Source: ZC4RG19 sp017577565 (GTDB taxonomy: Bacteria > Actinomycetota > Acidimicrobiia > Acidimicrobiales > VFJN01). Taken from it: a stretch of DNA of 64,000 bases. Location: the NCBI GenBank assembly GCA_047459075.1, contig VSCH01000005.1:41646-105645 (forward strand), read 5' to 3'. The notes under the pieces are model-generated. The model was not told the DNA's origin, did no database searches, and was given only the letters and a program-made list of their open reading frames with translations. Both the position numbers and the translations under genes were made by a program. Within the stretch, counting starts at the first letter, position 1, and each line of letters starts with the position of its first letter. Below, piece by piece: positions 12,438 through 21,775 of this stretch.

Positions 12438-14033
12438 TCAGGTGCCCCCGAGCGCCCAGACGGCGCCGCGTCGCAGCTCCGGACGCAGCAGGTCGGTCCG
12501 GTCGACGGCGACCGGCCGCTCGGACCGGTGGCGCTCGACGACGAACTGGTCGAGCACCACCCGCTCGGCGAGGGGGAACCTCGCGGCCAGCTCGTCGGGC
12601 AGCGGGGCGCCGAGGAACACGAAGCTGCACGAGCGGCCGATCAGCAGGTCGCACACGGCCGTCGGGTGGGGCCGGGCCACGAGCACGTTGATCTCGGTGA
12701 CCCGCACCACCCGGTCGCCCAACGGCTCGGCGTCGGGCAGGTAGCGCTCGATCGGGCGGCTCAGCCCGCCCGACCGGTCGACGACCAGCACGCTGCCGGC
12801 GTCCGCGTCGGCCACGGCCGCGGCGACGCCCCGCCAGTCGGCCCGCTGGCGCAGCGGGTCGCGGGCGACGGCGACGTCCGCCGCCGTCCACAGCGCGACC
12901 ACCGCGATCGCCACGAGCACCCCCGGCCACGGCCGCCGGGGGCCCAGCAGGGCGGCGGCCGCGGCGACGAGCAGCGGCACCAGCGCGCCGACGAAGTAGC
13001 GGCCGACCACGGCGTCGACGCCGGCGGCCGCGGCGGCCACCGGCAGGGCCACCCCGGCGAGCGCCACCCCACCGGCGACGGCGACGGCCCGCCGCTCCGG
13101 CGCGCCGAGGCGCCGGGCGGCGGCCAGGCCCCCGAGCGCCAGCACCCCGGCCACGAGCGCCCAGGGTGGCCACCGGAACGGGCTCGGCCCGGTCAGCGCG
13201 AGCTGCCCGGCCTCGTCGAGCCGGTACGACAGCGCGAAGGACCGGATCCACGACTGGTTGCCGCCGTGGCTCCGCTGGACGGCGAGGAGCGGGGCCAGCA
13301 GGACCAGCGTGACGCCGAGCGGCGCGGCCCCGGCGGCGAGGTCGCGCCGCCCGACCCCCCGGGTGCGCGCCAGCACCGCCAGCTCGGCGACGGCCAGGCA
13401 CAGGGCGAGGTAGTGGACGGCGACCGCGAACCCGGCCGCCAAGCCCCACCGCACGAGGTCGGCGCGGCGGCCGGTGCGCGCCGCCCGGGCCGCGGCCAGC
13501 AGGGACACCGCGCCGGCCAGCGCCAGCAAGCCGTAGGGGCGGGCCTCCTGCGAGTACCAGACGAGCATCGGGTTGACGGCCACCAGCAGCGCCGCGCCCA
13601 GCGCGACCCGCCGCCGGCAGCCGAGCTCCCGGGCCAGCGCGTGGGCGACCGGCACGGTGGCGAGCCCGGCGAGGGCCGAGAAGGACCGCAGGGCGGCGTC
13701 GCCGTCGCCGACCAGCCGGGCCCAGAACCACATGAGGACGAAGTACGGCGGCCCCGCGCCCTCGCGGGTGGCGATCTGCTGGAGCAGGTGGGGGACGAGG
13801 TTGTTGTCGGTCCCCTCGGTCGTGACCCACTCGTCGTACCAGAAGCTCTGGTCGCCCAGGCCCCGGAACCGCAGCACCGCCGCCACCGCCACGACACCGG
13901 CCAACGGGAGGCCCGACCACCGGGGCCGCCGCACCCACCGGGCCCGGGCGATCCGCCGCCGGGCCGCCCGGCGCACCCGAGGGCCGCCACCCGGTGCGCC
14001 GTCCGCGGCCGTCACGGTGTCGGTGTCCGCCAT
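12438..14033 (-). CDS. GT39/PMT-like membrane glycosyltransferase (GT-C fold)
   Basis: A 531-residue polytopic protein. After a basic N-terminal tail come the hallmark LGDQSFWYDEW (acidic residue in the first extracytoplasmic loop, as in PMT/ArnT enzymes) and NPMLVWYSQEARPYGL. Many hydrophobic segments follow, then a soluble C-terminal region of about 150 residues. Family members transfer sugars from polyprenyl-phosphate donors on the outer face of the membrane; the acceptor is unknown. ATG 14033 is preferred, though GTG 14045 (four codons earlier) directly follows a GGAGGGG run and is possible. It lies downstream of the sugar-phosphate genes on the same strand. Confidence 0.75.
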   Translation of the reverse strand: MADTDTVTAADGAPGGGPRVRRAARRRIARARWVRRPRWSGLPLAGVVAVAAVLRFRGLGDQSFWYDEWVTTEGTDNNLVPHLLQQIATREGAGPPYFVLMWFWARLVGDGDAALRSFSALAGLATVPVAHALARELGCRRRVALGAALLVAVNPMLVWYSQEARPYGLLALAGAVSLLAAARAARTGRRADLVRWGLAAGFAVAVHYLALCLAVAELAVLARTRGVGRRDLAAGAAPLGVTLVLLAPLLAVQRSHGGNQSWIRSFALSYRLDEAGQLALTGPSPFRWPPWALVAGVLALGGLAAARRLGAPERRAVAVAGGVALAGVALPVAAAAAGVDAVVGRYFVGALVPLLVAAAAALLGPRRPWPGVLVAIAVVALWTAADVAVARDPLRQRADWRGVAAAVADADAGSVLVVDRSGGLSRPIERYLPDAEPLGDRVVRVTEINVLVARPHPTAVCDLLIGRSCSFVFLGAPLPDELAARFPLAERVVLDQFVVERHRSERPVAVDRTDLLRPELRRGAVWALGGT

Positions 14034-14108
14034 CGACCCCAGCACCCCCTCCGCCGGGGAGGCTAGTGGGTCCGGGGCGGGCGTGGCCCCGCCGCGCGGC
14101 GGCGCCGG

Positions 14109-15152
14109 TCAGCGCCCGGCGAGCGCCCGCTTCAGGTCGTCGAGGACGGCGACGGGGCCGGGGTCGACGCCGGCCCGGTAGGCCATGTGCAGCGAGACGA
14201 CGTCGCCGGTGAAGGTGAGGTCGAACAGCTGGGCCAGCGGGCCCTCGCCCTCGGCCCGCACCTCGACGACGTCGTGGACGACCTCGGCCATGAGGTCGCG
14301 CACCAGCTCGAAGCGCCGCTGCTCCTGCGGGTGCTCCTCGTCGTGGCGCAGCTCGACGAGCGTGAACACCTGGCGGGTGACGTCGCCGTGCTGCCCCCAC
14401 CCGGCGATCTCGTTGTGGCACATCTCCGGCAGCGCGGCGACGAAGGCGGGCGCCTTGGCGTTCTCGTTCACCTGGGCCTTCCAGCGCTGGGCGGCCACGG
14501 CCCCGAGCGGCCCCGCCCCGACGAGCAGCGGGATGGTCGGCCCGATCGCCCGGGCCAGCCGGGCGCCGAGGTCGCCCTCGACGAGCGCCGGGCGCCGGCG
14601 GCGCAGCTGCTCGACCGCGGCGTCGACCCACGCCCGAGCCCCGGGGAACAGCCCCACCGACTCGAGCAGGAGCAGCAGGGGCACGGCCATCGCCCCCAGG
14701 CCGGCCCGGGGCATGGGGATGGCGCCGGGCAGCGGCACGACGGGCGCCTGCCAGCTCGGCGCCATCGCCCCCAGCTCGCCGCCCGTCGTGACCACGACCA
14801 TGCGGGCGCCCGCCGCGGCCGCCGCCTGCGCCGCCTCGAGGGTCTCCTCGGTGTTGCCCGAGAAGGACACGGCGAAGCAGAGCGTGCCCGGCCCGACGAA
14901 CGACGGCGGGGCGTAGCCCTTGGCCACGACGATCGGCACCGGCACGAACGGCCCGCCGACCGCCGCCAGCACGTCGCCGGCGATGCCGCTGCCGCCCATG
15001 CCGAGCACCACGACGTTGTCGACCTCGTCGGCGGGCGGCAGCCCCTCGACGCTCGCCGCCGCCTCGACCGCCGCCTGGACCTGCTCGGGGAACGCGGCGG
15101 TCACCCCGAACATGTCGAGGCTGTCGAGGACGTCGGGGCCGATGGTCGCCAT
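14109..15152 (-). CDS. SIS-domain bifunctional phosphoglucose/phosphomannose isomerase
   Basis: Interconverts glucose-6-phosphate, fructose-6-phosphate and mannose-6-phosphate, which would supply the phosphomannomutase encoded just upstream. The 347-residue protein has two SIS subdomains: LGMGGSGIAGD near residue 50, SFSGNTEET near 95, and in the second half KAQVNENAKAP and the conserved PEMCHNEIAGW. This Glu/His-containing segment identifies the bifunctional PGI/PMI branch. The start overlaps the upstream stop by one base (TGATG), so translation is coupled to the Trm112-like gene. Confidence 0.87.
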   Translation of the reverse strand: MATIGPDVLDSLDMFGVTAAFPEQVQAAVEAAASVEGLPPADEVDNVVVLGMGGSGIAGDVLAAVGGPFVPVPIVVAKGYAPPSFVGPGTLCFAVSFSGNTEETLEAAQAAAAAGARMVVVTTGGELGAMAPSWQAPVVPLPGAIPMPRAGLGAMAVPLLLLLESVGLFPGARAWVDAAVEQLRRRRPALVEGDLGARLARAIGPTIPLLVGAGPLGAVAAQRWKAQVNENAKAPAFVAALPEMCHNEIAGWGQHGDVTRQVFTLVELRHDEEHPQEQRRFELVRDLMAEVVHDVVEVRAEGEGPLAQLFDLTFTGDVVSLHMAYRAGVDPGPVAVLDDLKRALAGR

Positions 15153-15388
15153 CAGGCCTCGAAGGTCGGCCTGATGCCCTCGGCCACCGCCTTCGCCTCG
15201 AGCCGCTGGTGCTCGGCCTCGTCCACCGTCTCCGCCTCGTCGACGAGCATGATGGGGATGTCCTCCCGGATCGGGTAGCGCCGGCGCAGGCGGGGGTTGT
15301 AGAGCGCGTCCTCGTCGGGGAAGTAGAGCAGCGGCCCCTTGTCCTCCGGGCAGGCGAGGATCTCGAGGAGCTGTGCGTCGAGTGCCAT
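15152..15388 (-). CDS. Trm112/UPF0434-family small protein
   Basis: A 78-residue protein of the Trm112-like family (LLEILACPEDKGPLLYF and YPIREDIPIMLVDEA). Family members form a small zinc-ribbon-like fold that partners methyltransferases in eukaryotes; the bacterial role is poorly known. Only one Cys remains of the usual CPxC pair (the second is Asp), so zinc binding is unlikely. It sits 4 bases after phosphomannomutase and overlaps the isomerase by one base. The gene trio manB, Trm112-like and SIS isomerase is a recurring actinobacterial arrangement. Confidence 0.8.
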   Translation of the reverse strand: MALDAQLLEILACPEDKGPLLYFPDEDALYNPRLRRRYPIREDIPIMLVDEAETVDEAEHQRLEAKAVAEGIRPTFEA

Positions 15389-15392
15389 GGCG

Positions 15393-16760
15393 TCAACCCT
15401 TGTCGGTGATCAGCGCCCGCACCTCGGCGACGTGGCGGTCGCACGCCTCGCGGGTGGGCGCCTCGAGGTTCAGCCGCAGCAGCGGCTCGGTGTTCGACGG
15501 CCGGAGGTTAAACCACCAGTCGCCGTTGTCGACCGTGAGGCCGTCCAGCCGGTCCTGGTGGGCGTCCGGGTAGGCCGCCGCCACCCGCTCGATGACCGCC
15601 TGGGCGTCGTCGACCCGGGTGTTGATCTCGCCGGAGGCCGCGTAGCGGTCGAACGGCTTGCGCAGCGACGACAGCGGGACGCCCGCCTTGCAGATCTGCT
15701 CGAGCACCATCAGCGCGGCGATGCAGCCCGAGTCGGCCCGGTAGTTGTCGCGGAAGTAGTAGTGCGCCGAGTGCTCGCCCCCGAAGGCGGCGCCGGTCTC
15801 GGCCATGACGGCCTTGATGAAGGAGTGGCCGACCCGGGTGCGCACCGGCACGCCCCCGTTCTCCTCGATGACCTCGGGCACGGCCTTCGAGCAGATGAGG
15901 TTGTAGAGGATGGTGGCGCCCGGCTCCTTCTCGAGCACGCTCTTGGCCACGATCGCGGTGGTCGTCGAGCCCGACAGCGGCTCGCCCCGGTCGTCGACCA
16001 GGAACACCCGGTCGGCGTCGCCGTCGAAGGCCAGCCCGACGTCGGCGCCGGTCTCCCGCACCCGCGCCTGCAGGTCGCGCAGGTTCTCCGGCTGGATCGG
16101 GTCGGCGGGGTGGTTGGGGAACGTGCCGTCGAGCTCGCCGTAGAGCACCTCGAGCTCGAACGGCAGCGTGGCGAACACCCGGGGCACGACGAGGCCGCCC
16201 ATGCCGTTGGCCGTGTCGGCCACGACCTTGAGCGGCGTCAGCGCCGAGGTGTCGACGAAGCTGCGCACGTGCTCGGCGAACTCGTCGAGCAGGTCGAGCT
16301 GCTCGACCCGGCCGGGGGACGTGGCCGGGGTGTCGACGCCCGCCCGGGCCAGCCCCTTGATCTCGGCGAGGCCGGTGTCCTGGCCGATCGGGCGGGCGCC
16401 GGCCAGGCAGAGCTTGACGCCGTTGTACTCGGCCGGGTTGTGCGAGGCGGTGAACATCGCCCCCGGGGCGTCGAGGCGGCCCGAGGCGAAGTACAGGAGG
16501 TCGGTCGAGCACAGCCCCACGTCCACGACGTCCAGGCCCTGGCGCTGGACGCCCTCGGCGAAGGCGGCGGCCAGCTCGACGCCGCTCGGCCGCATGTCGC
16601 GCCCGACGACGACCCGGTCGGCCCCGCCGCCGGTGGTGGTGACGAAGCGGGCGAAGGCCGCGCCGATGCGGTGGCTGAGCTCGGCGTCCAGCTGGTCCGG
16701 CACCGTGCCCCGCACGTCGTAGGCCTTGAAGATCACGTCGAGCGCGTCGAGGTCCGCCAT
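15393..16760 (-). CDS. manB: Phosphomannomutase/phosphoglucomutase
   Basis: Converts mannose-6-phosphate to mannose-1-phosphate via a phosphoserine enzyme. The 455 residues include the active serine loop TASHNPAEYNG, the metal-binding FDGDADRVF and the sugar-binding GGEHSAHYYF. Start ATG 16760 is supported by a TAGGTT hexamer 9 bases upstream. As first gene of the unit it is likely co-transcribed with the Trm112-like and isomerase genes. Its product feeds the mannose-1-phosphate guanylyltransferase at 36153-37160. Confidence 0.93.
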   Translation of the reverse strand: MADLDALDVIFKAYDVRGTVPDQLDAELSHRIGAAFARFVTTTGGGADRVVVGRDMRPSGVELAAAFAEGVQRQGLDVVDVGLCSTDLLYFASGRLDAPGAMFTASHNPAEYNGVKLCLAGARPIGQDTGLAEIKGLARAGVDTPATSPGRVEQLDLLDEFAEHVRSFVDTSALTPLKVVADTANGMGGLVVPRVFATLPFELEVLYGELDGTFPNHPADPIQPENLRDLQARVRETGADVGLAFDGDADRVFLVDDRGEPLSGSTTTAIVAKSVLEKEPGATILYNLICSKAVPEVIEENGGVPVRTRVGHSFIKAVMAETGAAFGGEHSAHYYFRDNYRADSGCIAALMVLEQICKAGVPLSSLRKPFDRYAASGEINTRVDDAQAVIERVAAAYPDAHQDRLDGLTVDNGDWWFNLRPSNTEPLLRLNLEAPTREACDRHVAEVRALITDKG

Positions 16761-16769
16761 GGGCCGACC

Positions 16770-16775
16770 AACCTA
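16770..16775 (-). promoter_or_regulatory. -10 hexamer TAGGTT of the manB unit
   Basis: TAGGTT on the minus strand ends 9 bases before the manB ATG; no Shine-Dalgarno intervenes. Confidence 0.5.
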
Positions 16776-16810
16776 GTCCGGGCGGCGGCGCCGGCCCCCA
16801 CCGCGAGGGG

Positions 16811-18028
16811 TCAGCCGCAGGCGGTGGGCGCGCCCTCGGGCAGCACCGGGGGCAGGTCGCCGTCCGCCTCGTACTCGCCGGCGGCCGACCAGTGCCGGAT
16901 GCGGAACATGTCGACGACGAGCTGGAGCGCGTCCCGGATGGCGGAGACCGTCGAGCGGGGCGGGTTCGCGACCTCGACGGGGACCTCGGTGAGCGACAGG
17001 TCGAACCGCTCGACGAGGTGCAGCACCTCGATGTCGAAGGCGAAGCCGTCGACCCGGGTGCGGGAGAAGAGGAAGCGGGCGACGTCCGAGCGGAAGCCCT
17101 TCAGCCCGCTCTGCGTGTCCCGGAAGCTGCCCAGCAGCACGGCGTAGCTGAGCCAGTTGATGGCCCGGCTGCCCCAGGCCCGCAGGCGCGACGGCGGCAC
17201 GAGCGTCCGGGCCTCGGGGTGCCGGCGGTCGCCGATGGCGACGTCCCAGCCGTCCTCCACGGCCGCCAGCACCCGCCGCACCTGGTCGGGCCCGTAGGCG
17301 AGGTCGGCGTCGGTGAACACGACCGTGCGGCCCCGGGCGGCCAGCACCCCGGCCCGGACGGCCGCCCCCTTGCCCCGGTTGCGGGGCTGGACGACGACCT
17401 GCGTCGCCCCGGCGGCGAGCGCGGCCTCCGCCGTCCCGTCGGTCGAGCCGTCGTCCACGACGACGACCTCGAGGCCGCCGTCGGCGGCCACGTCCGCCAG
17501 CTCGTCCTGCAGCCGGCGGACCGTGCCGCCGATGCGGTCGGCCTCGTGGTACGCGGGCAGCACGACGCTCAGGCGCAGGTCGCCCGGCGCCGGCGGCCGG
17601 CGCCAGCGCACCCGCCGCGACCGGGTCATCTCGGCGAGCAGCACCCAGCGGTAGCCGGCCAGCCGGACGGCGCCGGCGACGACGAGCGCCACGACCTTGG
17701 CCTCGACGAGCGCCGGGGCCGACCCGAAGCCGGTGCCCGCGTGGAGGGCCCGCAGCACGAGCACGTCGACCCCGGCCGACAGCGCGGCGACGCCGACGAA
17801 GGCGGCCGGCACCTCGACCCACCGGACGTAGGGGTCGCTGCGGAAGGTGACGACCCGGTGCAGGACGTAGGAGACGACGCTCGCGCCGGCGATGGCCGCC
17901 AGGTCGGCGAGCACGAGGATCCAGCCCAGCCGCTGGCGGAAGAGGACGAGGAGCCCGACGTCGACCGCCGTCGGCACGAGGGCCAGGACGGCCAGCCGCC
18001 GGAGACGGCCGGTCAGCCCGGCCTCCAC
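16811..18028 (-). CDS. GtrA-like membrane domain fused to a GT2 dolichyl-phosphate-type glycosyltransferase
   Basis: A 405-residue fusion. Residues about 10-115 are a four-helix GtrA-like membrane domain (YVLHRVVTFRSDPYVRW is typical). From about 135 onward comes a GT2 domain like dolichyl-phosphate mannose synthase, with VVLPAYHEADRIGGTV, VVVVDDGSTDGT and the metal-binding DADLAYG. GT2 enzymes of this type load a sugar on polyprenyl phosphate and GtrA domains are thought to help flip it, so the fusion could do both. GTG 18028 (giving VEAGLTGRLRRL) is chosen because the longer frame is only Arg-rich read-through of the preceding gene. It overlaps that gene by 16 bases. Confidence 0.8.
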   Translation of the reverse strand: MEAGLTGRLRRLAVLALVPTAVDVGLLVLFRQRLGWILVLADLAAIAGASVVSYVLHRVVTFRSDPYVRWVEVPAAFVGVAALSAGVDVLVLRALHAGTGFGSAPALVEAKVVALVVAGAVRLAGYRWVLLAEMTRSRRVRWRRPPAPGDLRLSVVLPAYHEADRIGGTVRRLQDELADVAADGGLEVVVVDDGSTDGTAEAALAAGATQVVVQPRNRGKGAAVRAGVLAARGRTVVFTDADLAYGPDQVRRVLAAVEDGWDVAIGDRRHPEARTLVPPSRLRAWGSRAINWLSYAVLLGSFRDTQSGLKGFRSDVARFLFSRTRVDGFAFDIEVLHLVERFDLSLTEVPVEVANPPRSTVSAIRDALQLVVDMFRIRHWSAAGEYEADGDLPPVLPEGAPTACG

Positions 18029-20895
18029 GCGGGGTCGGCGGCGGGGTCGTCCTCGTCGGGCTCCCACGGGTCGCCCTCGGCGCCCCACCGCCCCGGGTCA
18101 TCGCCGTGCTCCCCGGCCTCCGGGCCGGCCGGCTCCTCGGCCGCGGGCCCGACCTCGTCGTCCTCACCGCCGGGGGCCCACGGCGACGGGCCGAACCGGT
18201 ACGGCGGCCGGCGGGCCAGCAGCACGAGGCCGACGACCCCCGCCAGCGTCAGCGCGTAGGCCAGGTACTCGACGGGCGTGCGGCCGTAGGTCAGCTCGAC
18301 CTCGGTGTCGGTGGGGACGACCACCATGAAGTTGGGCGCCACCCGCCACGGGCCCTCGGCGCCCGTCGCCCGCCAGTTGGGGAAGTACGAGACCTTCACC
18401 AGCACCGGCACGCCGACCTGGTCGACCTCGAAGCGGATGCGCTCGTCCTCGAAGACGACGTCGCGCACCTCGACCTCCTCCAGCGGCCGGACCTCGGGCA
18501 CCTCGTCGCGGCCGACGCGCTGCCAGCCCTCCGGCCCCGACTCGGCGATCGGGACGTCCCAGCGCTCGGGCTCGTTGAACCAGCGGATCGCCGGCCCGCC
18601 GAACCGGCCGTCCTCGTCGTGCGGCAGCTCGACCCAGTCGGCGTGGCTGCCGTCGAGGCCCTCGACCACGGCGGGCTCGTTGGCGAGCGGCTCGACCAGC
18701 GGGCTGTCGGCGACCTCGAAGATCACCCACGGGCCCGACGACGCCACCTCCGTGAGGTCCGGGTGCGACCGCGCCTGGGCGACGGCGTTGTCCGAGGTGG
18801 CCATGTAGTAGCGGACGCCCATCATCTGCAGGTGGTCGACGCCCTTCGCGATGTCGAAGTGCCCGTAGGGCAGGTCCCGCTGGGCGGCGCTCGGGTTGGT
18901 CGACAGCTCGACCTGCACGAGGAAGTGGAACGGCGTCGTGGCCGACGCCTCGAAGTACAGGCCCTCCATCGAGCGGATGCAGCCGTCCGTCCAGTGCGGC
19001 AGCAGCATGAGCGACATGGGCGTGCCGTAGCTGTCGAGCAGCTCCTTGTCGTACTCCCAGAAGGCCCGCCCGCAGCCGCGCTGCTCGCCCAGCTCGGCCA
19101 TCGTCGTGACGACGTCCCGGTACTCGCGGTAGGTCTCCTTCAGCTCGTAGCCGCTGAAGTTCCACCGCGCCCAGGACGGCACGAAGCTGGCCGGCGTGGC
19201 GGTCACCCGCCACGGCGAGAACCGGGGCCATTGGTAGCCGCCCTCGATCGCCCGGGTGTAGGGCAGCTGCCCGAGGGGCACGCCGACGACGACGAGGATG
19301 ACCGCGAGCGCCCCGAGCGCGACCGGCACCCCCGCGGTCACCGGCGCCCGCCGCGGCCCGCGCACGATGTCGGAGACCGTGCGCACCAGCTCGCTGACGG
19401 CCAGGCCGGCCAGCAGCATGGTCGTGAGGTAGTAGAAGGGCAGCAGGCGGCCGTTCCACAGCCGGCCCTCGGGCAGGACGACGAAGGCCACCCCCGCCCC
19501 GAGGGTGGCCAGCGCGAGGAAGATCCCGACCCGCAGCCGCCGGGCCGCCGCCAGGCCGGTGCCCAGGAGCGCCAGCGCGAACACCCAGCGCAGGTCGACG
19601 TCGGGCGTCGCGTACGGCATGAGGTGCTGGCGCCACTCGTCGAAGCGCGACATCTCGGGGTCGGCGTAGGGCAGCTTCTCCCACCCCATGTCGTTCACGT
19701 AGTCGGCCCGCAGGTAGAAGGGCGCGACCCACCACATCGACAGCAGCCCGCCGACGACCGCCGTCGGCGTGAGCCACCGGACGCTCTCGGAGGTCAGCCA
19801 CAGCCCGACGGCCAGGGTCGCGAGCCCCAGGCCGGCGACGACCAGGCCGATCGCCCGGCCGGGCCCGGTGACGGCGCCGGCGAGCGCCGCCCCCGCCGTC
19901 AGCGCCCCGGCCCCGACGAGGGCCACCGGGATGCCCGCGCGGGCACCGGTCGCCGAGGGACGGGACCGCACCACCACCGCCAGCGAGGTGGCGCCGATGG
20001 CCCAGAACGCCGGGATGATGTGGCACAGCCCGGTGAGCGCGAGCAGGACCGCCGCCAGCGCCCGGTGCCGGCCGGTGGCCAGCCCCCGCAGGACCACCCC
20101 GGCGTAGACCAGCGCCAGGCTGAGCGACATGGCGAAGGAGAACTCGCCCGCCAGGGTCGAGGCGATGTTGCCGCCGTAGATCGAGTAGCCCCGGTAGAAG
20201 AGGTAGGGCAGCGTGAATACGGCGAGCACCGCCGGGGTCGGGAAGCGCGCCCCCGCCAGGCGACCGAAGGCGTAGGCCGCGACCGGCAGGGTGAGGACCC
20301 CGCTCACCGACACGAGCTTGAACGCCACCCCGTAGGGCAGGCCCGCGAACCCGAGCGCCACGACGGCCGCCGCGACCCCGCCCCAGCGCACCGCCGGCCG
20401 CCGCCGGCCCCGGACGGCGACCGCCGTCGCCGCGACCGCCACGGCCGCCGGCCCGAGCGCCGCCCAGCCCTGCGCGCCGGCGTTCACGTACACGATCAGC
20501 AGCGCCGGCACGACCATGTAGAACTGGTAGGCGGGGAAGCCGGCGTACCAGGCGTCGGACCAGCCGGCGACCTGGCCCTGGGGCAGCAGGTGGTCGCGCA
20601 GGTAGGCCGGGCCCCACACGTGCGCCCCCATGTCACCGCCGGCCGGGATCGTGTCCTCCACCAGCAGGTCGGGCTGCAGGTGCCACAGCGTGAACAGCAC
20701 GCAGGCGCCGACGACCAGCAGGTCGACGACGGCCCGGACCGTCCGGGCGCGCCGGTCCCGCGCCTCCTCGGTCGGGTCGTCGCCGCCGCCGGCCCCGTCC
20801 GGCCAGGCCTCGGTGCCGTCACCGGCGTCGTCCGGCTGCACGGCGACGGGTGCGGTGTGGTGCGGCGCGGGCACGTCCCGATCGTCCTCCAGCAC
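18013..20895 (-). CDS. Large GT-C-like polytopic membrane protein
   Basis: A 960-residue protein. An acidic N-terminal tail of about 50 residues is followed by a membrane segment and PAGGDMGAHVWGPAYLRDHL, an acidic first extracytoplasmic loop as in GT-C glycosyltransferases. WYAGFPAYQFYMVVPALLIV and about ten more hydrophobic segments follow, then an extracytoplasmic region of some 300 residues and a last membrane helix before an acidic cytoplasmic tail. Proteins of this architecture are annotated as uncharacterised membrane or YfhO-like proteins; a lipid-linked sugar transferase role is inferred. GTG 20895 has a GGAG 9 bases upstream. A GTG six codons later is an alternative. It overlaps the GtrA-GT2 gene, suggesting a donor-synthase/transferase pair. 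Confidence 0.65.
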   Translation of the reverse strand: MLEDDRDVPAPHHTAPVAVQPDDAGDGTEAWPDGAGGGDDPTEEARDRRARTVRAVVDLLVVGACVLFTLWHLQPDLLVEDTIPAGGDMGAHVWGPAYLRDHLLPQGQVAGWSDAWYAGFPAYQFYMVVPALLIVYVNAGAQGWAALGPAAVAVAATAVAVRGRRRPAVRWGGVAAAVVALGFAGLPYGVAFKLVSVSGVLTLPVAAYAFGRLAGARFPTPAVLAVFTLPYLFYRGYSIYGGNIASTLAGEFSFAMSLSLALVYAGVVLRGLATGRHRALAAVLLALTGLCHIIPAFWAIGATSLAVVVRSRPSATGARAGIPVALVGAGALTAGAALAGAVTGPGRAIGLVVAGLGLATLAVGLWLTSESVRWLTPTAVVGGLLSMWWVAPFYLRADYVNDMGWEKLPYADPEMSRFDEWRQHLMPYATPDVDLRWVFALALLGTGLAAARRLRVGIFLALATLGAGVAFVVLPEGRLWNGRLLPFYYLTTMLLAGLAVSELVRTVSDIVRGPRRAPVTAGVPVALGALAVILVVVGVPLGQLPYTRAIEGGYQWPRFSPWRVTATPASFVPSWARWNFSGYELKETYREYRDVVTTMAELGEQRGCGRAFWEYDKELLDSYGTPMSLMLLPHWTDGCIRSMEGLYFEASATTPFHFLVQVELSTNPSAAQRDLPYGHFDIAKGVDHLQMMGVRYYMATSDNAVAQARSHPDLTEVASSGPWVIFEVADSPLVEPLANEPAVVEGLDGSHADWVELPHDEDGRFGGPAIRWFNEPERWDVPIAESGPEGWQRVGRDEVPEVRPLEEVEVRDVVFEDERIRFEVDQVGVPVLVKVSYFPNWRATGAEGPWRVAPNFMVVVPTDTEVELTYGRTPVEYLAYALTLAGVVGLVLLARRPPYRFGPSPWAPGGEDDEVGPAAEEPAGPEAGEHGDDPGRWGAEGDPWEPDEDDPAADPAWRPG

Positions 20896-20934
20896 GCTCA
20901 GGCGCTCCGGTGGTGGTCGCGGGCCGCCATGGCG

Positions 20935-21675
20935 TCAGTCCCCGGCGAGGAGCACCACGACGGCGGTGAGGTTGAACACGACGTGGCAGGCGATGGCGGG
21001 CCCCAGACGCCCGGCCCGGTGGGCCAGCAGGCCGAACAGCAGCCCGGCGGCGGCCAGGCCCGGGAACTGGAGCAGCCCGAAGTGGGCGGCCCCGAAGGCC
21101 ACCGCCGTCAGCCCGACCCCCCAGGCGGGGCCGGCGGCCCGCACGAGCGAGCGCTGCAGCAGGCCCCGCCAGAAGATCTCCTCGACGATCGGCGCGCCGA
21201 CCCCCACGATCAGCACGAGGAGCACGACGCCGAGCGCGCCGTCGGCCCGGTCGGTGAAGCCCCGGGCCGGCTCGGAGATCTCCTCCGGGGTGATGTCCGT
21301 CACCCAGCTCAGGGGCACGTAGACGAGGGCCATGATGGCGAACTGGCCGACGAGCCCGGCGAGGCCCCCGACGGCCAGGTCGGCCGGCTCGGCCCGCAGC
21401 CCCAGCGCCCGCCGCAGGTCGGTGCGCGCCAGCCGGGTGGCCACGACGGGCGCGCCGAGCAGGCCCACCCACAGCCCGGTCTGGGCGAACGCCAGCCACG
21501 ACAGCGGCAGCTCGTCGAACGCGTCCAGCGGGGTGCCGCTCGCCTCGGCGGCGATGCCGGCGGTCACGCTGCCGCACAGGAGCCCGACCATCCAGCCCAC
21601 GACGGCGGCGGCGATGCCGAACCGCGGCGGCAGGCGCTCGCCGGGCTCGGTCGCGATCTGGTCGGGTTCGGCCAC
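20935..21675 (-). CDS. CPBP-family intramembrane glutamic protease (CAAX-like)
   Basis: A 246-residue membrane protein with about seven hydrophobic segments. All CPBP/ABI motifs are present: the EExxxR motif in VEEIFWRG, FxxxH in FGAAHFG, and HxxxN in CHVVFN. These form the active site of intramembrane glutamic endopeptidases, which include CAAX-processing enzymes and bacteriocin self-immunity proteins. The substrate is unknown. GTG 21675 is selected because TACGCT lies 6 bases upstream; reading further upstream would cross the ftsH promoter. Confidence 0.85.
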   Translation of the reverse strand: MAEPDQIATEPGERLPPRFGIAAAVVGWMVGLLCGSVTAGIAAEASGTPLDAFDELPLSWLAFAQTGLWVGLLGAPVVATRLARTDLRRALGLRAEPADLAVGGLAGLVGQFAIMALVYVPLSWVTDITPEEISEPARGFTDRADGALGVVLLVLIVGVGAPIVEEIFWRGLLQRSLVRAAGPAWGVGLTAVAFGAAHFGLLQFPGLAAAGLLFGLLAHRAGRLGPAIACHVVFNLTAVVVLLAGD

Positions 21676-21681
21676 CGGGCC

Positions 21682-21687
21682 AGCGTA
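21682..21687 (-). promoter_or_regulatory. -10 hexamer TACGCT of the CPBP protease gene
   Basis: TACGCT on the minus strand ends 6 bases before GTG 21675, the tightest leaderless spacing in the window. Confidence 0.5.
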
Positions 21688-21762
21688 CGTGGCCGGCGAC
21701 CGCGCTCCGAAGCGCCTGCACGTGCGGGGTGCGACCGTGGCCGGTCGGCGGGCCCGGCCCCG

Positions 21763-21768
21763 TATCCT
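21763..21768 (+). promoter_or_regulatory. -10 hexamer TATCCT of ftsH
   Basis: TATCCT ends 7 bases before ATG 21776. There is no Shine-Dalgarno, so ftsH is probably leaderless. Confidence 0.55.
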
Positions 21769-21775
21769 GTCCTGC

